A stretch of DNA of 24,927 nucleotides from Arachidicoccus sp050436765 (GCF_050436765.1 NZ_JBNQGD010000241.1:1-24927), one strand, 5' to 3'. Shown: positions 1 through 8,007, counted from the first letter of the stretch. Notes: generated by a model not told the origin, from the sequence alone. Program-made: numbers and translations.

Positions 1-9
1 TGGGATATT

Positions 10-420
10 ATGATTCTAAATATAATTATAAAACGAAAAAATATATTGCTGGCTGTTAGTTTTTTGATGATGTTTGCCTCTTTAAGGAATAACATCAAGG
101 CCTCTACAACATGTCATTCAAAGGATTCTCTTAATGATGAGAAGAATATTCATAGTTCATTTTTTGATACAAACAAACTAATTACCTGCTACCCAAACCC
201 TGCGGTATCTTACATCAGTTTTAAATTTGACAATAATGTACAAAATTCCTCAAAGCTGCACATTTATAGTTTTACGGGTAGGGAAATGAAGGAGTTTAAT
301 ATAACCAACAGTTTAATAAAGATAACGCTGGAGAATTTTTTTAGAGGGCTATATGTCTACCAACTTAGAGATGCCGATGGTAAAATTCTGGAGAGCGGCA
401 AATTCCAAGTAAAAAATTAA
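10..420 (+). CDS. Small secreted protein with T9SS type A C-terminal sorting domain
   Basis: The 136-residue product starts with a basic and hydrophobic stretch (residues 1-25, KRKNILLAVSFLMMFASL) that reads as a signal peptide, with likely cleavage near residue 31. Residues 58-136 look like a T9SS type A sorting domain: a YPNP motif at 61-64, then LHIYSFTGREMKEF around 83-96, then RGLYVYQLRDADGK and a final strand ending KFQVKN. This domain directs export through the outer membrane by type IX secretion and is normally removed at the surface. Only about 26 residues lie between the signal peptide and the sorting domain, so there is almost no cargo. The frame is open to the window edge, but the signal peptide supports the ATG at 10. 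Its substrate or role is unknown. It ends 49 bases before glmM. Confidence 0.75.
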   Translation: MILNIIIKRKNILLAVSFLMMFASLRNNIKASTTCHSKDSLNDEKNIHSSFFDTNKLITCYPNPAVSYISFKFDNNVQNSSKLHIYSFTGREMKEFNITNSLIKITLENFFRGLYVYQLRDADGKILESGKFQVKN

Positions 421-469
421 TTCTTTAACTCCTCTAGCTGACATATAACAATAACCTTAAAAACAACAT

Positions 470-1855
470 ATGCCTTTAATAAAAAGCATTTCTGGAATTC
501 GTGGAACTATTGGGGGGCAACCCGGCGAAACTTTAAGCCCTTTGGATGTAGTGAAGTTCGCTGCGGCTTATGGTACTTGGATAAAACAAAACAACAAACA
601 AAATTGCAAAATTGTAGTTGGTCGCGATGGTAGAATGAGTGGAGACATGGTTCAACGTTTAGTCATTTCTACATTAAATGCAGTTGGTTTAGACGTCATA
701 GACGTCGGCCTTAGCACTACCCCGACTGTAGAAATGGCCGTATTATTTGAATCTGCAGCCGGTGGCATTATCATCACAGCAAGCCATAACCCAAAAGAAT
801 GGAATGCGCTGAAATTGCTTAATGAAAAAGGAGAATTTATTAGTGCGGAGGTTGGTAAGAAAATTCTAGATATAGCTGCTGAAGAATCATTTGATTTTGT
901 AGCTGTGGATAAATTAGGTAGCTATGCTATCAATGAAACAGCATTAGCAAAACACATTGACGCAGTCGTAAAATATCCGCTAGTTAAAGTCCAGGCAATA
1001 AAAGAAAAAGGGTTTAAAATTGTAGTGGATGCCATCAATAGTACAGGTGCTATCGCAGTGCCGGAATTATTAAAAGCACTGGGTGTGGAAGATGCCAATA
1101 TCATCGTTTTAAATAAAGAGGTAAACGGAAAATTTGCCCATAATCCGGAACCCTTGCCAGAGCATTTAAATAATTTATGCAATGAAGTAAAACAAAGAAA
1201 AGCGGACCTGGGCATAGCAGTAGATCCTGATGTGGATAGGTTATGCTTCGTTTGTGAAGACGGTTCTTTGTTTGGTGAAGAATACACATTGGTTGCCGTA
1301 GCAGATTATATTTTGCAACACAAAAAAGGCAATACAGTAAGTAACATGTCTTCGACCCGCGCATTACGTGATATCACTGAAAAAGCAGGTGGAATTTATA
1401 CGGCAAGCGCCGTAGGTGAAGTAAATGTCGTCGATAGGATGAAAGAAGTAAATGCAGTCATTGGTGGGGAAGGAAACGGGGGCGTTATCGTTCCGGACTT
1501 GCATTACGGCCGTGATGCCTTAATTGGTATTGCACTGTTTTTATCCCTGTTATCCGATAAAAAAAGTGCACATCATTTGCGCAGTCATTATCCTAATTAT
1601 TTTATTTCAAAAAATAAAATAGAACTGGAAAACGGCATTAACATTTCAAAAGTATTCGAACATGTTATTTCTAAATACAAAAACAATCCCATTAACAAAG
1701 AAGATGGATTGAAAATTGAATTTGATAAAGATTGGGTACACTTACGTACCAGCAATACCGAACCAATTGTGCGTATCTATGCGGAAAGTACATCTCCTAC
1801 TACCGCAGAAAACATTGCAAAACGCATAATGCAAGACATAAAAGAAACAATGTAA
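470..1855 (+). CDS. glmM: Phosphoglucosamine mutase (alpha-D-phosphohexomutase family)
   Basis: This cytoplasmic enzyme interconverts glucosamine-6-phosphate and glucosamine-1-phosphate, leading to UDP-GlcNAc for peptidoglycan and LPS. The 461 residues show the four family landmarks in order: the catalytic serine loop TASHNP at 103-108 (Ser105), the Mg-binding loop DPDVDR at 252-257, the sugar-binding loop GEGNGG at 333-338, and the phosphate-binding loop RTSNTEP at 426-432. Length fits the family. The sugar loop is GEGNGG rather than the GEMSGH seen in many proteobacterial enzymes; this variant is seen in archaeal-type and Bacteroidota members. A phosphomannomutase or phosphoglucomutase role cannot be fully excluded from sequence. 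The gene stands alone between the T9SS protein and the desulfurase, with no clear promoter of its own in the 49-base gap upstream. Confidence 0.9.
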   Translation: MPLIKSISGIRGTIGGQPGETLSPLDVVKFAAAYGTWIKQNNKQNCKIVVGRDGRMSGDMVQRLVISTLNAVGLDVIDVGLSTTPTVEMAVLFESAAGGIIITASHNPKEWNALKLLNEKGEFISAEVGKKILDIAAEESFDFVAVDKLGSYAINETALAKHIDAVVKYPLVKVQAIKEKGFKIVVDAINSTGAIAVPELLKALGVEDANIIVLNKEVNGKFAHNPEPLPEHLNNLCNEVKQRKADLGIAVDPDVDRLCFVCEDGSLFGEEYTLVAVADYILQHKKGNTVSNMSSTRALRDITEKAGGIYTASAVGEVNVVDRMKEVNAVIGGEGNGGVIVPDLHYGRDALIGIALFLSLLSDKKSAHHLRSHYPNYFISKNKIELENGINISKVFEHVISKYKNNPINKEDGLKIEFDKDWVHLRTSNTEPIVRIYAESTSPTTAENIAKRIMQDIKETM

Positions 1856-1890
1856 CTTTAAACTTAATTAGCGCCCTATACAAAAAGCAT

Positions 1891-1923
1891 AGTGTTTTAA
1901 TATAGTAGTAGCACGTATCTTTG
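1891..1923 (+). promoter_or_regulatory. Bacteroidota-type promoter for the cysteine desulfurase gene
   Basis: A perfect -7 box TATCTTTG lies at 1916-1923, matching the known Bacteroidota consensus TAnnTTTG. Upstream, AGTGTTTTAATA at 1891-1902 supplies a T-rich -33 element. The same 12-base block with the same 13-base spacer recurs at 8008-8040, which supports both as promoters. Transcription would start near 1929, giving a leader of about 77 bases that contains the palindrome at 1936-1959. Confidence 0.7.
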
Positions 1924-1935
1924 CAATTATTAATT

Positions 1936-1959
1936 TGCGTACAATTTAAATTGTACGCA
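1936..1959. promoter_or_regulatory. Perfect 24-bp palindrome, operator or terminator hairpin
   Basis: The half-site TGCGTACAATTT is followed immediately by its exact reverse complement. It begins about 13 bases after the -7 box of the desulfurase promoter, so it would lie in the transcribed leader close to the start point, a typical place for a repressor operator. As RNA it can form a 10-bp stem with a TTAA loop followed by TTTTC, so it could also act as a weak terminator for glmM, whose stop is 80 bases upstream. The sequence alone does not decide between these. Confidence 0.6.
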
Positions 1960-2005
1960 TTTTCATTTCAATGTATGACTAATTTTCAACAGAAATTTTT
2001 AAGTA

Positions 2006-3136
2006 ATGAATAATAGGATTTATTTTGACAATGCAGCTACTACTTCTCTGGACAAAGAAGTTTTAGACGCGATGATGCCTTATCTGACTACAAATTTTGG
2101 AAATCCATCTTCTATATACAGCTACGGCAGAGAAACGAGATTGGCCGTAGAAAACGCCCGAAAAACAGTCGCAAAAATTTTGAACGCGCACCCTGCAGAA
2201 ATATTTTTCACCAGTGGAGGAACTGAAAGCAGCAATACTGCAATTACTGCTGCAGTACGTGACTTAGGCTGCAAACATATTATAACCTCAACAATTGAGC
2301 ATCACGCCACGATACATACAACTGACCATTTACAAAGCACTGGCGAGGCAGAATTAAGTCATGTAAAACTACTCCCGGATGGACACATAGACATAAAAAA
2401 CCTGGAAGAATTATTAGAACATCGTCGTGGAAAAACATTGGTTACACTCTTACATGCCAATAACGAAATCGGTAACATTCTGGACATTCACGCAGTTGGA
2501 CAACTTTGTAAAAAATATGATGCTATTTTTCATTGTGACACTGTACAAACTGTAGGTCACTACCCTTTCAATTTAAGAGAAACACCAGTACACTTTATTA
2601 CCTCCGCAGGTCACAAATTTCATGGACCAAAAGGCATCGGCATTTTATATATTAATGAAGATGTAAAAATAAAGCCATTTATTAATGGGGGCTCACAAGA
2701 AAGAAATATGCGTGCCGGCACAGAAAACGTTTATGGCATTGTAGGATTTGCCAAAGCCTTACAAATGGCCACAGACAATTACGAAAAAGAAAGTGCCTAT
2801 ATTCAGGAATTGAAAAGATATATGTATGATAAGCTAGTGGGCGAAATACCCCGTGTAACTTTTCACGGAGATGTATTAGGCGAAAGCCTTTATACAGTCT
2901 TAAATGCCGGCTTCCCGAAAAACGAAAAATCAGAAATGCTTTTATTCAATTTAGATATTAATAACATTTGTGTTTCAGGCGGTAGCGCCTGCACAAGTGG
3001 TGCCAGTCAAGGATCACACGTTATCAACGCCCTCTATCCAGATGAAGATACGGTTGCAGTACGCTTTTCCTTTTCAAAACAGAACACTAAGGAAGAAGTT
3101 GACGTAGTAGTAGCCAAATTGAAAGAAATTATCTAA
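2006..3136 (+). CDS. Cysteine desulfurase, NifS/IscS type (first copy)
   Basis: This PLP enzyme takes sulfur from L-cysteine, leaving alanine, and passes it on as a persulfide for Fe-S clusters or thiolated tRNA. The 376 residues carry the fold-type I aminotransferase landmarks: the start YFDNAATT, His99 in the TIEHHA motif that stacks on PLP, Asp178 in FHCDTVQTVG that pairs with the pyridine nitrogen, Lys204 in SAGHKFHGPKG as the Schiff-base lysine, and Cys329 in GGSACTSGAS as the persulfide cysteine on the long mobile loop of group I enzymes. No scaffold (iscU), regulator (iscR) or suf gene is adjacent. A second, clearly different copy lies at 18921-20063. Which copy serves Fe-S assembly and which serves tRNA modification cannot be told here. 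The start ATG follows an AT-rich leader without a Shine-Dalgarno. Confidence 0.92.
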   Translation: MNNRIYFDNAATTSLDKEVLDAMMPYLTTNFGNPSSIYSYGRETRLAVENARKTVAKILNAHPAEIFFTSGGTESSNTAITAAVRDLGCKHIITSTIEHHATIHTTDHLQSTGEAELSHVKLLPDGHIDIKNLEELLEHRRGKTLVTLLHANNEIGNILDIHAVGQLCKKYDAIFHCDTVQTVGHYPFNLRETPVHFITSAGHKFHGPKGIGILYINEDVKIKPFINGGSQERNMRAGTENVYGIVGFAKALQMATDNYEKESAYIQELKRYMYDKLVGEIPRVTFHGDVLGESLYTVLNAGFPKNEKSEMLLFNLDINNICVSGGSACTSGASQGSHVINALYPDEDTVAVRFSFSKQNTKEEVDVVVAKLKEII

Positions 3137-3197
3137 ACAGGAGATGACTTCTGTTATGTCATTTTCGCGATAAACTATGCTTAGCCGTCTGTATTAG

Positions 3198-3219
3198 CCG
3201 AGCCCTCCTGCACGGTTTT
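3198..3219 (+). terminator. Probable weak intrinsic terminator after the cysteine desulfurase
   Basis: CCGAGC and GCACGG form a short stem with one A-A mismatch and a CCTCCT loop, followed by TTTT at 3216-3219. It lies 61 bases past the desulfurase stop, in the gap before the convergent HTH gene. The stem is short, so this is tentative. Confidence 0.4.
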
Positions 3220-3258
3220 AAAAATGATTTGAAACAACTTCAATTATAAGCAATAATA

Positions 3259-3465
3259 CTACTGCACCACAAATTCCAGAATATCCCCCGGTTGGCAATC
3301 TAGTGCTTTACAAATAGCATCAAGCGTGCTAAAGCGAATGGCTTTCGCCTTCCCCGTTTTCAAAATAGATAGATTAGATAATGTCAGTTCAACCTTCTGT
3401 GAAAGTTCGTTCAGAGACATTTTTCGTTTAGCCATCATCACATCCAAGTTTACAATAATTGGCAT
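3259..3465 (-). CDS. Small Cro/C1-type helix-turn-helix regulator (YozG-like)
   Basis: The 68-residue product is essentially one DNA-binding domain. The sequence MAKRKMSLNELSQKVELTLS (11-30) gives helices 1 and 2, the recognition helix follows at about 28-38 (TLSNLSILKTGKA), and a scaffold helix STLDAICKALDCQPGDILE closes the domain. This matches the YozG/HTH_26 type of short repressor. Members of this family are usually encoded directly downstream of a DUF2975 membrane protein and co-transcribed with it. Here the partner gene is present only as a frameshifted remnant whose stop codon lies 3 bases before this ATG, so the regulator itself is intact but its operon partner is not. The target is unknown; autoregulation is common in the family. 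Its original promoter should lie upstream of the remnant and may be lost. Confidence 0.85.
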   Translation of the reverse strand: MPIIVNLDVMMAKRKMSLNELSQKVELTLSNLSILKTGKAKAIRFSTLDAICKALDCQPGDILEFVVQ

Positions 3466-3468
3466 AGC

Positions 3469-3720
3469 TTATACAGTTAATTCGTTTTCTGTTTGTATTT
3501 CAACTTCCCTTTCAAAAATAGCGGCAATAACGTAAATAACAGCTGCTATTAATATATATTTGACTGCCCACCCAAAACTGAATTAGATTCTCGATAACAT
3601 AACCTTGGTGCAGTAAACTTTTGTTTGCATGGCGAGCTATTAGTGCAATATTAATCAATATTTATTGATTAGCAATAAACAGGCCTTCGTCAATGAAAAA
3701 TTGAAACAATGAAAATTTAT
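3469..3720 (-). pseudogene. Frameshifted, truncated DUF2975 membrane protein remnant
   Basis: Reading from the minus strand, the last 35 codons before a TAA at 3469-3471 encode a membrane helix (WAVKYILIAAVIYVIAAIF) and the ending EREVEIQTENELTV, the typical DUF2975 C-terminus. That frame hits a stop at once upstream. Dropping one base from the run of four at 3574-3577 restores a longer frame that continues with LHQGYVIENLIQF, SLLHQ and ARHANK. A further in-frame stop lies at 3662-3664, and coding-like sequence (DEGLFIANQ) continues beyond it. No start codon or N-terminal half is recognisable before the pyrC promoter. The C-terminal call is firm; the extent of the upstream part is approximate. 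The family's function is unknown; it is a membrane protein paired with YozG-type regulators. Confidence 0.7.
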
Positions 3721-3802
3721 TTTCAATATCGCATAATCTGATCGGTCAAATGATAAAAGGCAAGTATCCAACTTGAACAAACAACTGAAAGAACTTTTTT
3801 CC

Positions 3803-3810
3803 TATCTTGC
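3803..3810 (+). promoter_or_regulatory. Possible -7 box upstream of the dihydroorotase-homologue operon
   Basis: TATCTTGC differs from TAnnTTTG at two positions and lies 21 bases before the ATG at 3832. The nearest TTG upstream (3773-3775) is farther away than usual. It is the best candidate in the gap but is weak. Confidence 0.35.
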
Positions 3811-3831
3811 GACAAATTTCTACTTATCGCT

Positions 3832-5097
3832 ATGAATGTACTCTTGAGAAATGTAACAATTATAGATGATTCTTCCCCCTATCATTTAAAGAAGAAAGAT
3901 ATTTTAATTGAGAATGGTATTATTCAAACAATTGGCGAGCATCTATCAAAAGACGATATACAAATTATTCAAGCCGACCAAGCTTTCGTTTCTACCGGTT
4001 GGATAGATATTTTTACACATTTTTCCGACCCTGGGTTGGAACATCGTGAAACGCTAGAATCTGGTGCTGAGGCAGCTTTTGCTGGGGGATTTACGAAAGT
4101 TTTTACTATCGCAAATACACATCCGGTCGTTGACAACAAAGCCCAAGTAGCTTATATTAAAGAGAAATCAAAATCACTGCCGGTTCAAATTTTTCCAATC
4201 GGGGCTATTACAAAAAATGCAGAAGGCAGCAATCTTTCCGAAATGTATGATATGTACAATGCGGGAGCCATCGCATTTTCAGATGGGTTGCATCCGATAC
4301 AATCGCCGGGATTATTCCTCAAAGCATTGCAATATGTAAAAGCATTCGATGGTGTTTTAATACAGCAACCTTTTGACACGACCGTTGGTACTTATGGTTT
4401 AATAAATGAAGGAATTATTTCTACTCAGCTGGGATTGCCAGGACTGCCGGCCATCGCAGAAGAGCTGATAATAATGCGCGATATAGAACTGTTGCGTTAT
4501 ACCGAAAGCAGATTACATATCACAGGAATTTCTTCGGCGAAAAGCGTCGAATTAATTGCAAGGGCAAAAACAGAAGGTCTGCAAATTACTTGCAGCGTTA
4601 CCCCTTATCATTTATTATTTACCGATGAAGATTTACAATCTTACGATACCAATTTAAAACTCAACCCGCCTTTAAGAACAAAATCAGATCGTGAAGCACT
4701 GAGGAAAGGTATTTTAGAGGGAATCATTGATGCCATTGCAACCCATCATTTCCCTCAACATAACGACGATAAAGACAAAGAATTTGAATATGCTAAAAAT
4801 GGCATGATTGGTTTACAAACGGCTTATCCTGTTGTTCTGGAATCAATCCCTGGTTTAAGCGCTGAGCAAACAGCCGATTTATTTTCTTTTAATGCATCCA
4901 AAATATTTCAATTAAATAGATCTAAAATAGCAGAGGGCGCTGAAGCGGACCTAACTGTCTTTAATCCAGCAGGAAACACTATTTTTACTAAAGAAAAAAA
5001 TAAGAGTAAATCAAACAACTCTCCTCTTTTTGGCAAGCCCTTAAAAGGAGAAATAATAGCGACAATTTCAAAAAATAAAATTTTTATTAACAAATAA
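3832..5097 (+). CDS. pyrC: Dihydroorotase homologue lacking most metal ligands (pseudo-dihydroorotase)
   Basis: The 421 residues match the cyclic amidohydrolase fold of class I dihydroorotase along the whole length: GWIDIFTHFSDPG at 56-68, GAIAFSD at 145-151, HITGISSAKSVELI at 229-242, LNPPLRTKSDREALRKG at 277-293 and IDAIATHHFPQ at 299-309. In active enzymes the corresponding motifs are HxH, H in HCED, HVST and D in ATDHAPH. Here they are Phe61-Thr-His63, Gln179, Gly232 and His305. Asp151 and His63 remain. The protein is therefore unlikely to bind the two metals or catalyse ring closure. Metal-less dihydroorotase homologues are known to act as structural partners of aspartate transcarbamoylase, and that role is a reasonable inference. 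It heads an operon with the DUF4199 and glycosyltransferase genes, with 11 bases to the next start. Confidence 0.85.
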   Translation: MNVLLRNVTIIDDSSPYHLKKKDILIENGIIQTIGEHLSKDDIQIIQADQAFVSTGWIDIFTHFSDPGLEHRETLESGAEAAFAGGFTKVFTIANTHPVVDNKAQVAYIKEKSKSLPVQIFPIGAITKNAEGSNLSEMYDMYNAGAIAFSDGLHPIQSPGLFLKALQYVKAFDGVLIQQPFDTTVGTYGLINEGIISTQLGLPGLPAIAEELIIMRDIELLRYTESRLHITGISSAKSVELIARAKTEGLQITCSVTPYHLLFTDEDLQSYDTNLKLNPPLRTKSDREALRKGILEGIIDAIATHHFPQHNDDKDKEFEYAKNGMIGLQTAYPVVLESIPGLSAEQTADLFSFNASKIFQLNRSKIAEGAEADLTVFNPAGNTIFTKEKNKSKSNNSPLFGKPLKGEIIATISKNKIFINK

Positions 5098-5108
5098 AGC
5101 TTCACCGT

Positions 5109-5624
5109 ATGGAAAAGAAACAAAATGCACATTTAATGGGTGCACTAATAATTTCGCTGATCATTATTGTCATTGAACTTGTCCTTTATTTTACCAACCA
5201 AATGCAAAATAAGGGATTGGGATTGATTTCATATTTGGTATTCATTATAGGTATTTGTATGATTTGTTTACAATATTCGAAAGAAAAAGACGGTAATGTA
5301 ACTTTTGGCAATTTATTTGCACAAGGCTTTAAAACCTCGGCGTTGGTGGCCTTGATCATGATCATATGGAGCGTTTTAATGTTTAAAGTTCTTTTCCCTG
5401 ATTTGCCTGATCAATTAATGCAGTCTCAACGTGCAAAAATGTTATCACAAGGACTATCAGAGGAGCAAATGGCAAAGGGTGCAGCCATTGGGAAAAAATT
5501 CTTTATGACCTTTGTTATTGGCGGAACGATTTTTATGTATGCAATATTGGGCGCAATTGCTTCATTGATAGGCGCCGCTATCGCAAAGAAAAATCCGAAA
5601 GCAGCCAATCCTTTTGGCGAATAA
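5109..5624 (+). CDS. DUF4199 family membrane protein
   Basis: The 171-residue product has four predicted membrane segments, at about 9-28, 37-54, 76-95 and 131-158, with a soluble loop of about 35 residues (97-130) between the third and fourth. The sequence DGNVTFGNLFAQGFK at 61-75 is the characteristic turn of DUF4199 proteins between helices two and three. No biochemical function is known for this Bacteroidota family. It sits 11 bases after the dihydroorotase homologue and 9 bases before the glycosyltransferase, so the three are almost surely one transcript. DUF4199 genes commonly neighbour glycosyltransferase and dihydroorotase genes in this phylum, which hints at an inner-membrane or envelope role. 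Confidence 0.8.
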   Translation: MEKKQNAHLMGALIISLIIIVIELVLYFTNQMQNKGLGLISYLVFIIGICMICLQYSKEKDGNVTFGNLFAQGFKTSALVALIMIIWSVLMFKVLFPDLPDQLMQSQRAKMLSQGLSEEQMAKGAAIGKKFFMTFVIGGTIFMYAILGAIASLIGAAIAKKNPKAANPFGE

Positions 5625-5633
5625 AATATAAAC

Positions 5634-6596
5634 ATGTATAACTCAACTATGATTAATATTTCCATCATTGTTCCTTTATTTAATGAGGATGAATCGCTGC
5701 GCGAATTAAGCGAATGGATTACACGTGTCATGAAAGAAAACAATTTCACGTACGAAGTAATTATGATTGATGATGGAAGTACCGATAATAGTTGGATGGA
5801 AATCCAATCCATAGCAAAAATCAATACCAATTTCAAGGGCATAAAATTTCAGCGTAATTACGGAAAATCTGCTGCCCTAAACGAAGGATTTAAAGCGGCT
5901 ATGGGGGAAGTCATCATCACCATGGACGCGGATATGCAAGACAGCCCGGACGAAGTGCCTGAATTGTATAAAATGATAATGGATGGCGGCTTCGATTTGG
6001 TAAGCGGTTGGAAAAAAAAGCGTTACGACAATAAACTCACCAAAAATCTACCCTCAAAATTATTTAATGCCGCGGCAAGAAGGAGTTCCGGTATAAAATT
6101 GCACGATTTCAATTGCGGATTAAAGGCCTATCGTAATAAAGTAGTCAAAAGTATAGAAGTATATGGCGAAATGCATCGCTACATTCCGGTTTTAGCTAAA
6201 TGGGCGGGATTTAAAAACATTGGAGAAAAAGTGGTAGAACACCGTGCCCGTAAATATGGCGTTACTAAATTTGGTTGGGAGCGTTTTGTGAATGGATTTT
6301 TAGACCTCGGAACGATCTCATTTATCAGCCGTTTTGGGAAGAGGCCCATGCATTTTTTTGGCCTTTATGGCAGTTTGTGCTTTTTAGTGGGTTTTATCTG
6401 TAGCATTTATTTAATTATTTCAAAGTTTATACACCCACTTGTCGGACTGACTAATAGCCCGTTATTTTATATTTCACTTACAGCTATGATTATCGGTATG
6501 CAATTATTTCTTGCAGGTTTTATTGGAGAATTAATCACTAGAAATGCTGCGGATAGAAATGTATATTTAATTGAAAAGAAACTAGGAATCGATTAA
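5634..6596 (+). CDS. Membrane-anchored family 2 glycosyltransferase (DPM1/GtrB-like)
   Basis: Residues 9-235 form a GT-A catalytic domain: SIIVPLFNEDESL at the nucleotide site, DDGST at 46-50, DAD at 98-100 followed by MQD, the GWKKKRYDN segment and FNCGLKAYR at 159-167. Two membrane helices follow at about 240-264 and 276-300. This layout is typical of enzymes that load a sugar onto a polyprenyl phosphate for envelope glycan or lipid modification. The sugar and acceptor cannot be read from the sequence. A second ATG at 5649 (MINISIIVPLF) begins just before the first strand and may be the true start, since the first five residues add nothing conserved. The gene is last in the operon starting at 3832. 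Confidence 0.87.
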   Translation: MYNSTMINISIIVPLFNEDESLRELSEWITRVMKENNFTYEVIMIDDGSTDNSWMEIQSIAKINTNFKGIKFQRNYGKSAALNEGFKAAMGEVIITMDADMQDSPDEVPELYKMIMDGGFDLVSGWKKKRYDNKLTKNLPSKLFNAAARRSSGIKLHDFNCGLKAYRNKVVKSIEVYGEMHRYIPVLAKWAGFKNIGEKVVEHRARKYGVTKFGWERFVNGFLDLGTISFISRFGKRPMHFFGLYGSLCFLVGFICSIYLIISKFIHPLVGLTNSPLFYISLTAMIIGMQLFLAGFIGELITRNAADRNVYLIEKKLGID

Positions 6597-6610
6597 TTTT
6601 ACGACAACTA

Positions 6611-6648
6611 ATGAGTTTTAAATAGGGAACCTGTTGTTTAAAACCCAT
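6611..6648 (+). terminator. Inverted repeat after the glycosyltransferase, possible terminator
   Basis: ATGAGTTTTAAA at 6611-6622 pairs with TTTAAAACCCAT at 6637-6648 with one mismatch, around a 14-base loop that itself contains AGG/CCT. It follows the operon by 14 bases. The stem is AT-rich and the following bases are AATTTAT rather than a clean T run, so a terminator role is uncertain. Confidence 0.4.
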
Positions 6649-6665
6649 AATTTATACTTCATATA

Positions 6666-7862
6666 ATGTCAAAACTAAGAATCAGTCAACGCGGGGCAGA
6701 GATGCCCGAATCCCCTATCCGTAAACTTGTCCCCTATGCTGAAGCTGCAAAAGCTCGAGGCGTTAAAGTATATCATCTCAACATTGGACAACCAGATATT
6801 GAAACACCTCCATCCATTCTAAAAGCCGTGGCAAATACCCATTTAAGAGTATTGGAATATAGTCATAGCGCGGGTAATGAGAGCTATAGGAAAAAATTAG
6901 TGCAATATTATAAACGCAATAAAATTGATGTAACACCAGAAGAAATACTGATTACGACTGGAGGTTCTGAGGCTATCTTGTTCGGTTTTATGGCCTGCTT
7001 GGATGCTGGCGATGAAGTAATTATTCCAGAACCTTTTTATGCCAATTATAATGGGTTCGCCGTAGAAGCCGGAGTCAGAGTAATCCCCATAACATCGTCC
7101 ATTGATAACGGTTTTGCTTTGCCTCCTGTAAAAGATTTTGAAAAATTGATTACCCCCAAAACCAAAGCAATTATTATTTGCAACCCTAACAATCCTACCG
7201 GTTACCTATACAGCCGCGAAGAGATGGAAACGATTAAGGAGATAATTTTAAAACACAACCTTTATCTTTTTTCTGATGAAGCCTATCGCGAATTTTGCTA
7301 TGAAGGATCTCATTTTAGCGCCATGCAACTGGAAGGCGTCCAGGAGAATGTAATATTAATGGATACCATAAGCAAGCGTTATAGTGCTTGTGGTGCCCGT
7401 ATCGGAGCATTGGTAACGCGCAATCAACTTGTGTTACAAACAGTTTTAAAATTGGCACAGGCACGCCTAAGCCCACCTGGCCTAGCCCAGATACTAGGGG
7501 AGGCTGCTACAGATTTACCTGCAAACTATTTTGACGCAACAAGAGCCGAATATAAAAGAAGGAGAGACATTTTAGTAAAAAGGTTAAATGCAATGGAGGG
7601 AGTCTTCTGCCCAAATCCTGGCGGCGCTTTTTATGCCATGGCAAAATTACCTGTTGACGATGCAGAAAAATTTTGTCAATGGTTGCTGGAAGATTTTTCA
7701 TACAAGGGTCAAACACTTATGATGGCGCCCGCACCGGGATTTTATGCTACAAAAGGATTAGGCTCAAATGAAGTACGTCTTGCATATGTATTGAATACAG
7801 AAGATATTGAAAACGCGATGGATTGCCTTGCAATAGCACTAAAACAATATGCTAACCGATAA
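6666..7862 (+). CDS. PLP-dependent class I/II aminotransferase
   Basis: The 398 residues match the aspartate/aromatic aminotransferase group. Visible landmarks are the substrate loop HLNIGQPDIETP at 38-49, TTGGSEAI at 98-104, NPNNPTG at 173-179, Asp204 in SDEAYREF, the PLP lysine Lys237 in DTISKRYSACGARIG, and an arginine in VRLAYVLN near the C-terminus that would bind the substrate carboxylate. The reaction is transfer of an amino group between an amino acid and a 2-oxo acid. The specific amino acid cannot be assigned; annotation as aspartate aminotransferase would be usual. It stands alone, 69 bases after the glycosyltransferase operon, and is followed by a strong terminator. Confidence 0.9.
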   Translation: MSKLRISQRGAEMPESPIRKLVPYAEAAKARGVKVYHLNIGQPDIETPPSILKAVANTHLRVLEYSHSAGNESYRKKLVQYYKRNKIDVTPEEILITTGGSEAILFGFMACLDAGDEVIIPEPFYANYNGFAVEAGVRVIPITSSIDNGFALPPVKDFEKLITPKTKAIIICNPNNPTGYLYSREEMETIKEIILKHNLYLFSDEAYREFCYEGSHFSAMQLEGVQENVILMDTISKRYSACGARIGALVTRNQLVLQTVLKLAQARLSPPGLAQILGEAATDLPANYFDATRAEYKRRRDILVKRLNAMEGVFCPNPGGAFYAMAKLPVDDAEKFCQWLLEDFSYKGQTLMMAPAPGFYATKGLGSNEVRLAYVLNTEDIENAMDCLAIALKQYANR

Positions 7863-7883
7863 TTAAATATAACTCAATCGTAC

Positions 7884-7920
7884 AATAGCCCGAAAGAATT
7901 TAATTCTGTCGGGCTATTTT
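7884..7920 (+). terminator. Intrinsic terminator after the aminotransferase
   Basis: AATAGCCCGA pairs perfectly with TCGGGCTATT, and after one mismatch the inner AGAAT/ATTCT extends the stem. It is followed by TTTT on the plus strand and lies 22 bases past the aminotransferase stop. Confidence 0.85.
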
Positions 7921-8007
7921 AATCTACAATAAGATTAAACAGGAATGCTTATTTAGATCCAGGGAGGATTCAATACTTATTCTTTAAAACAAGTTTTACA
8001 TATTGTT

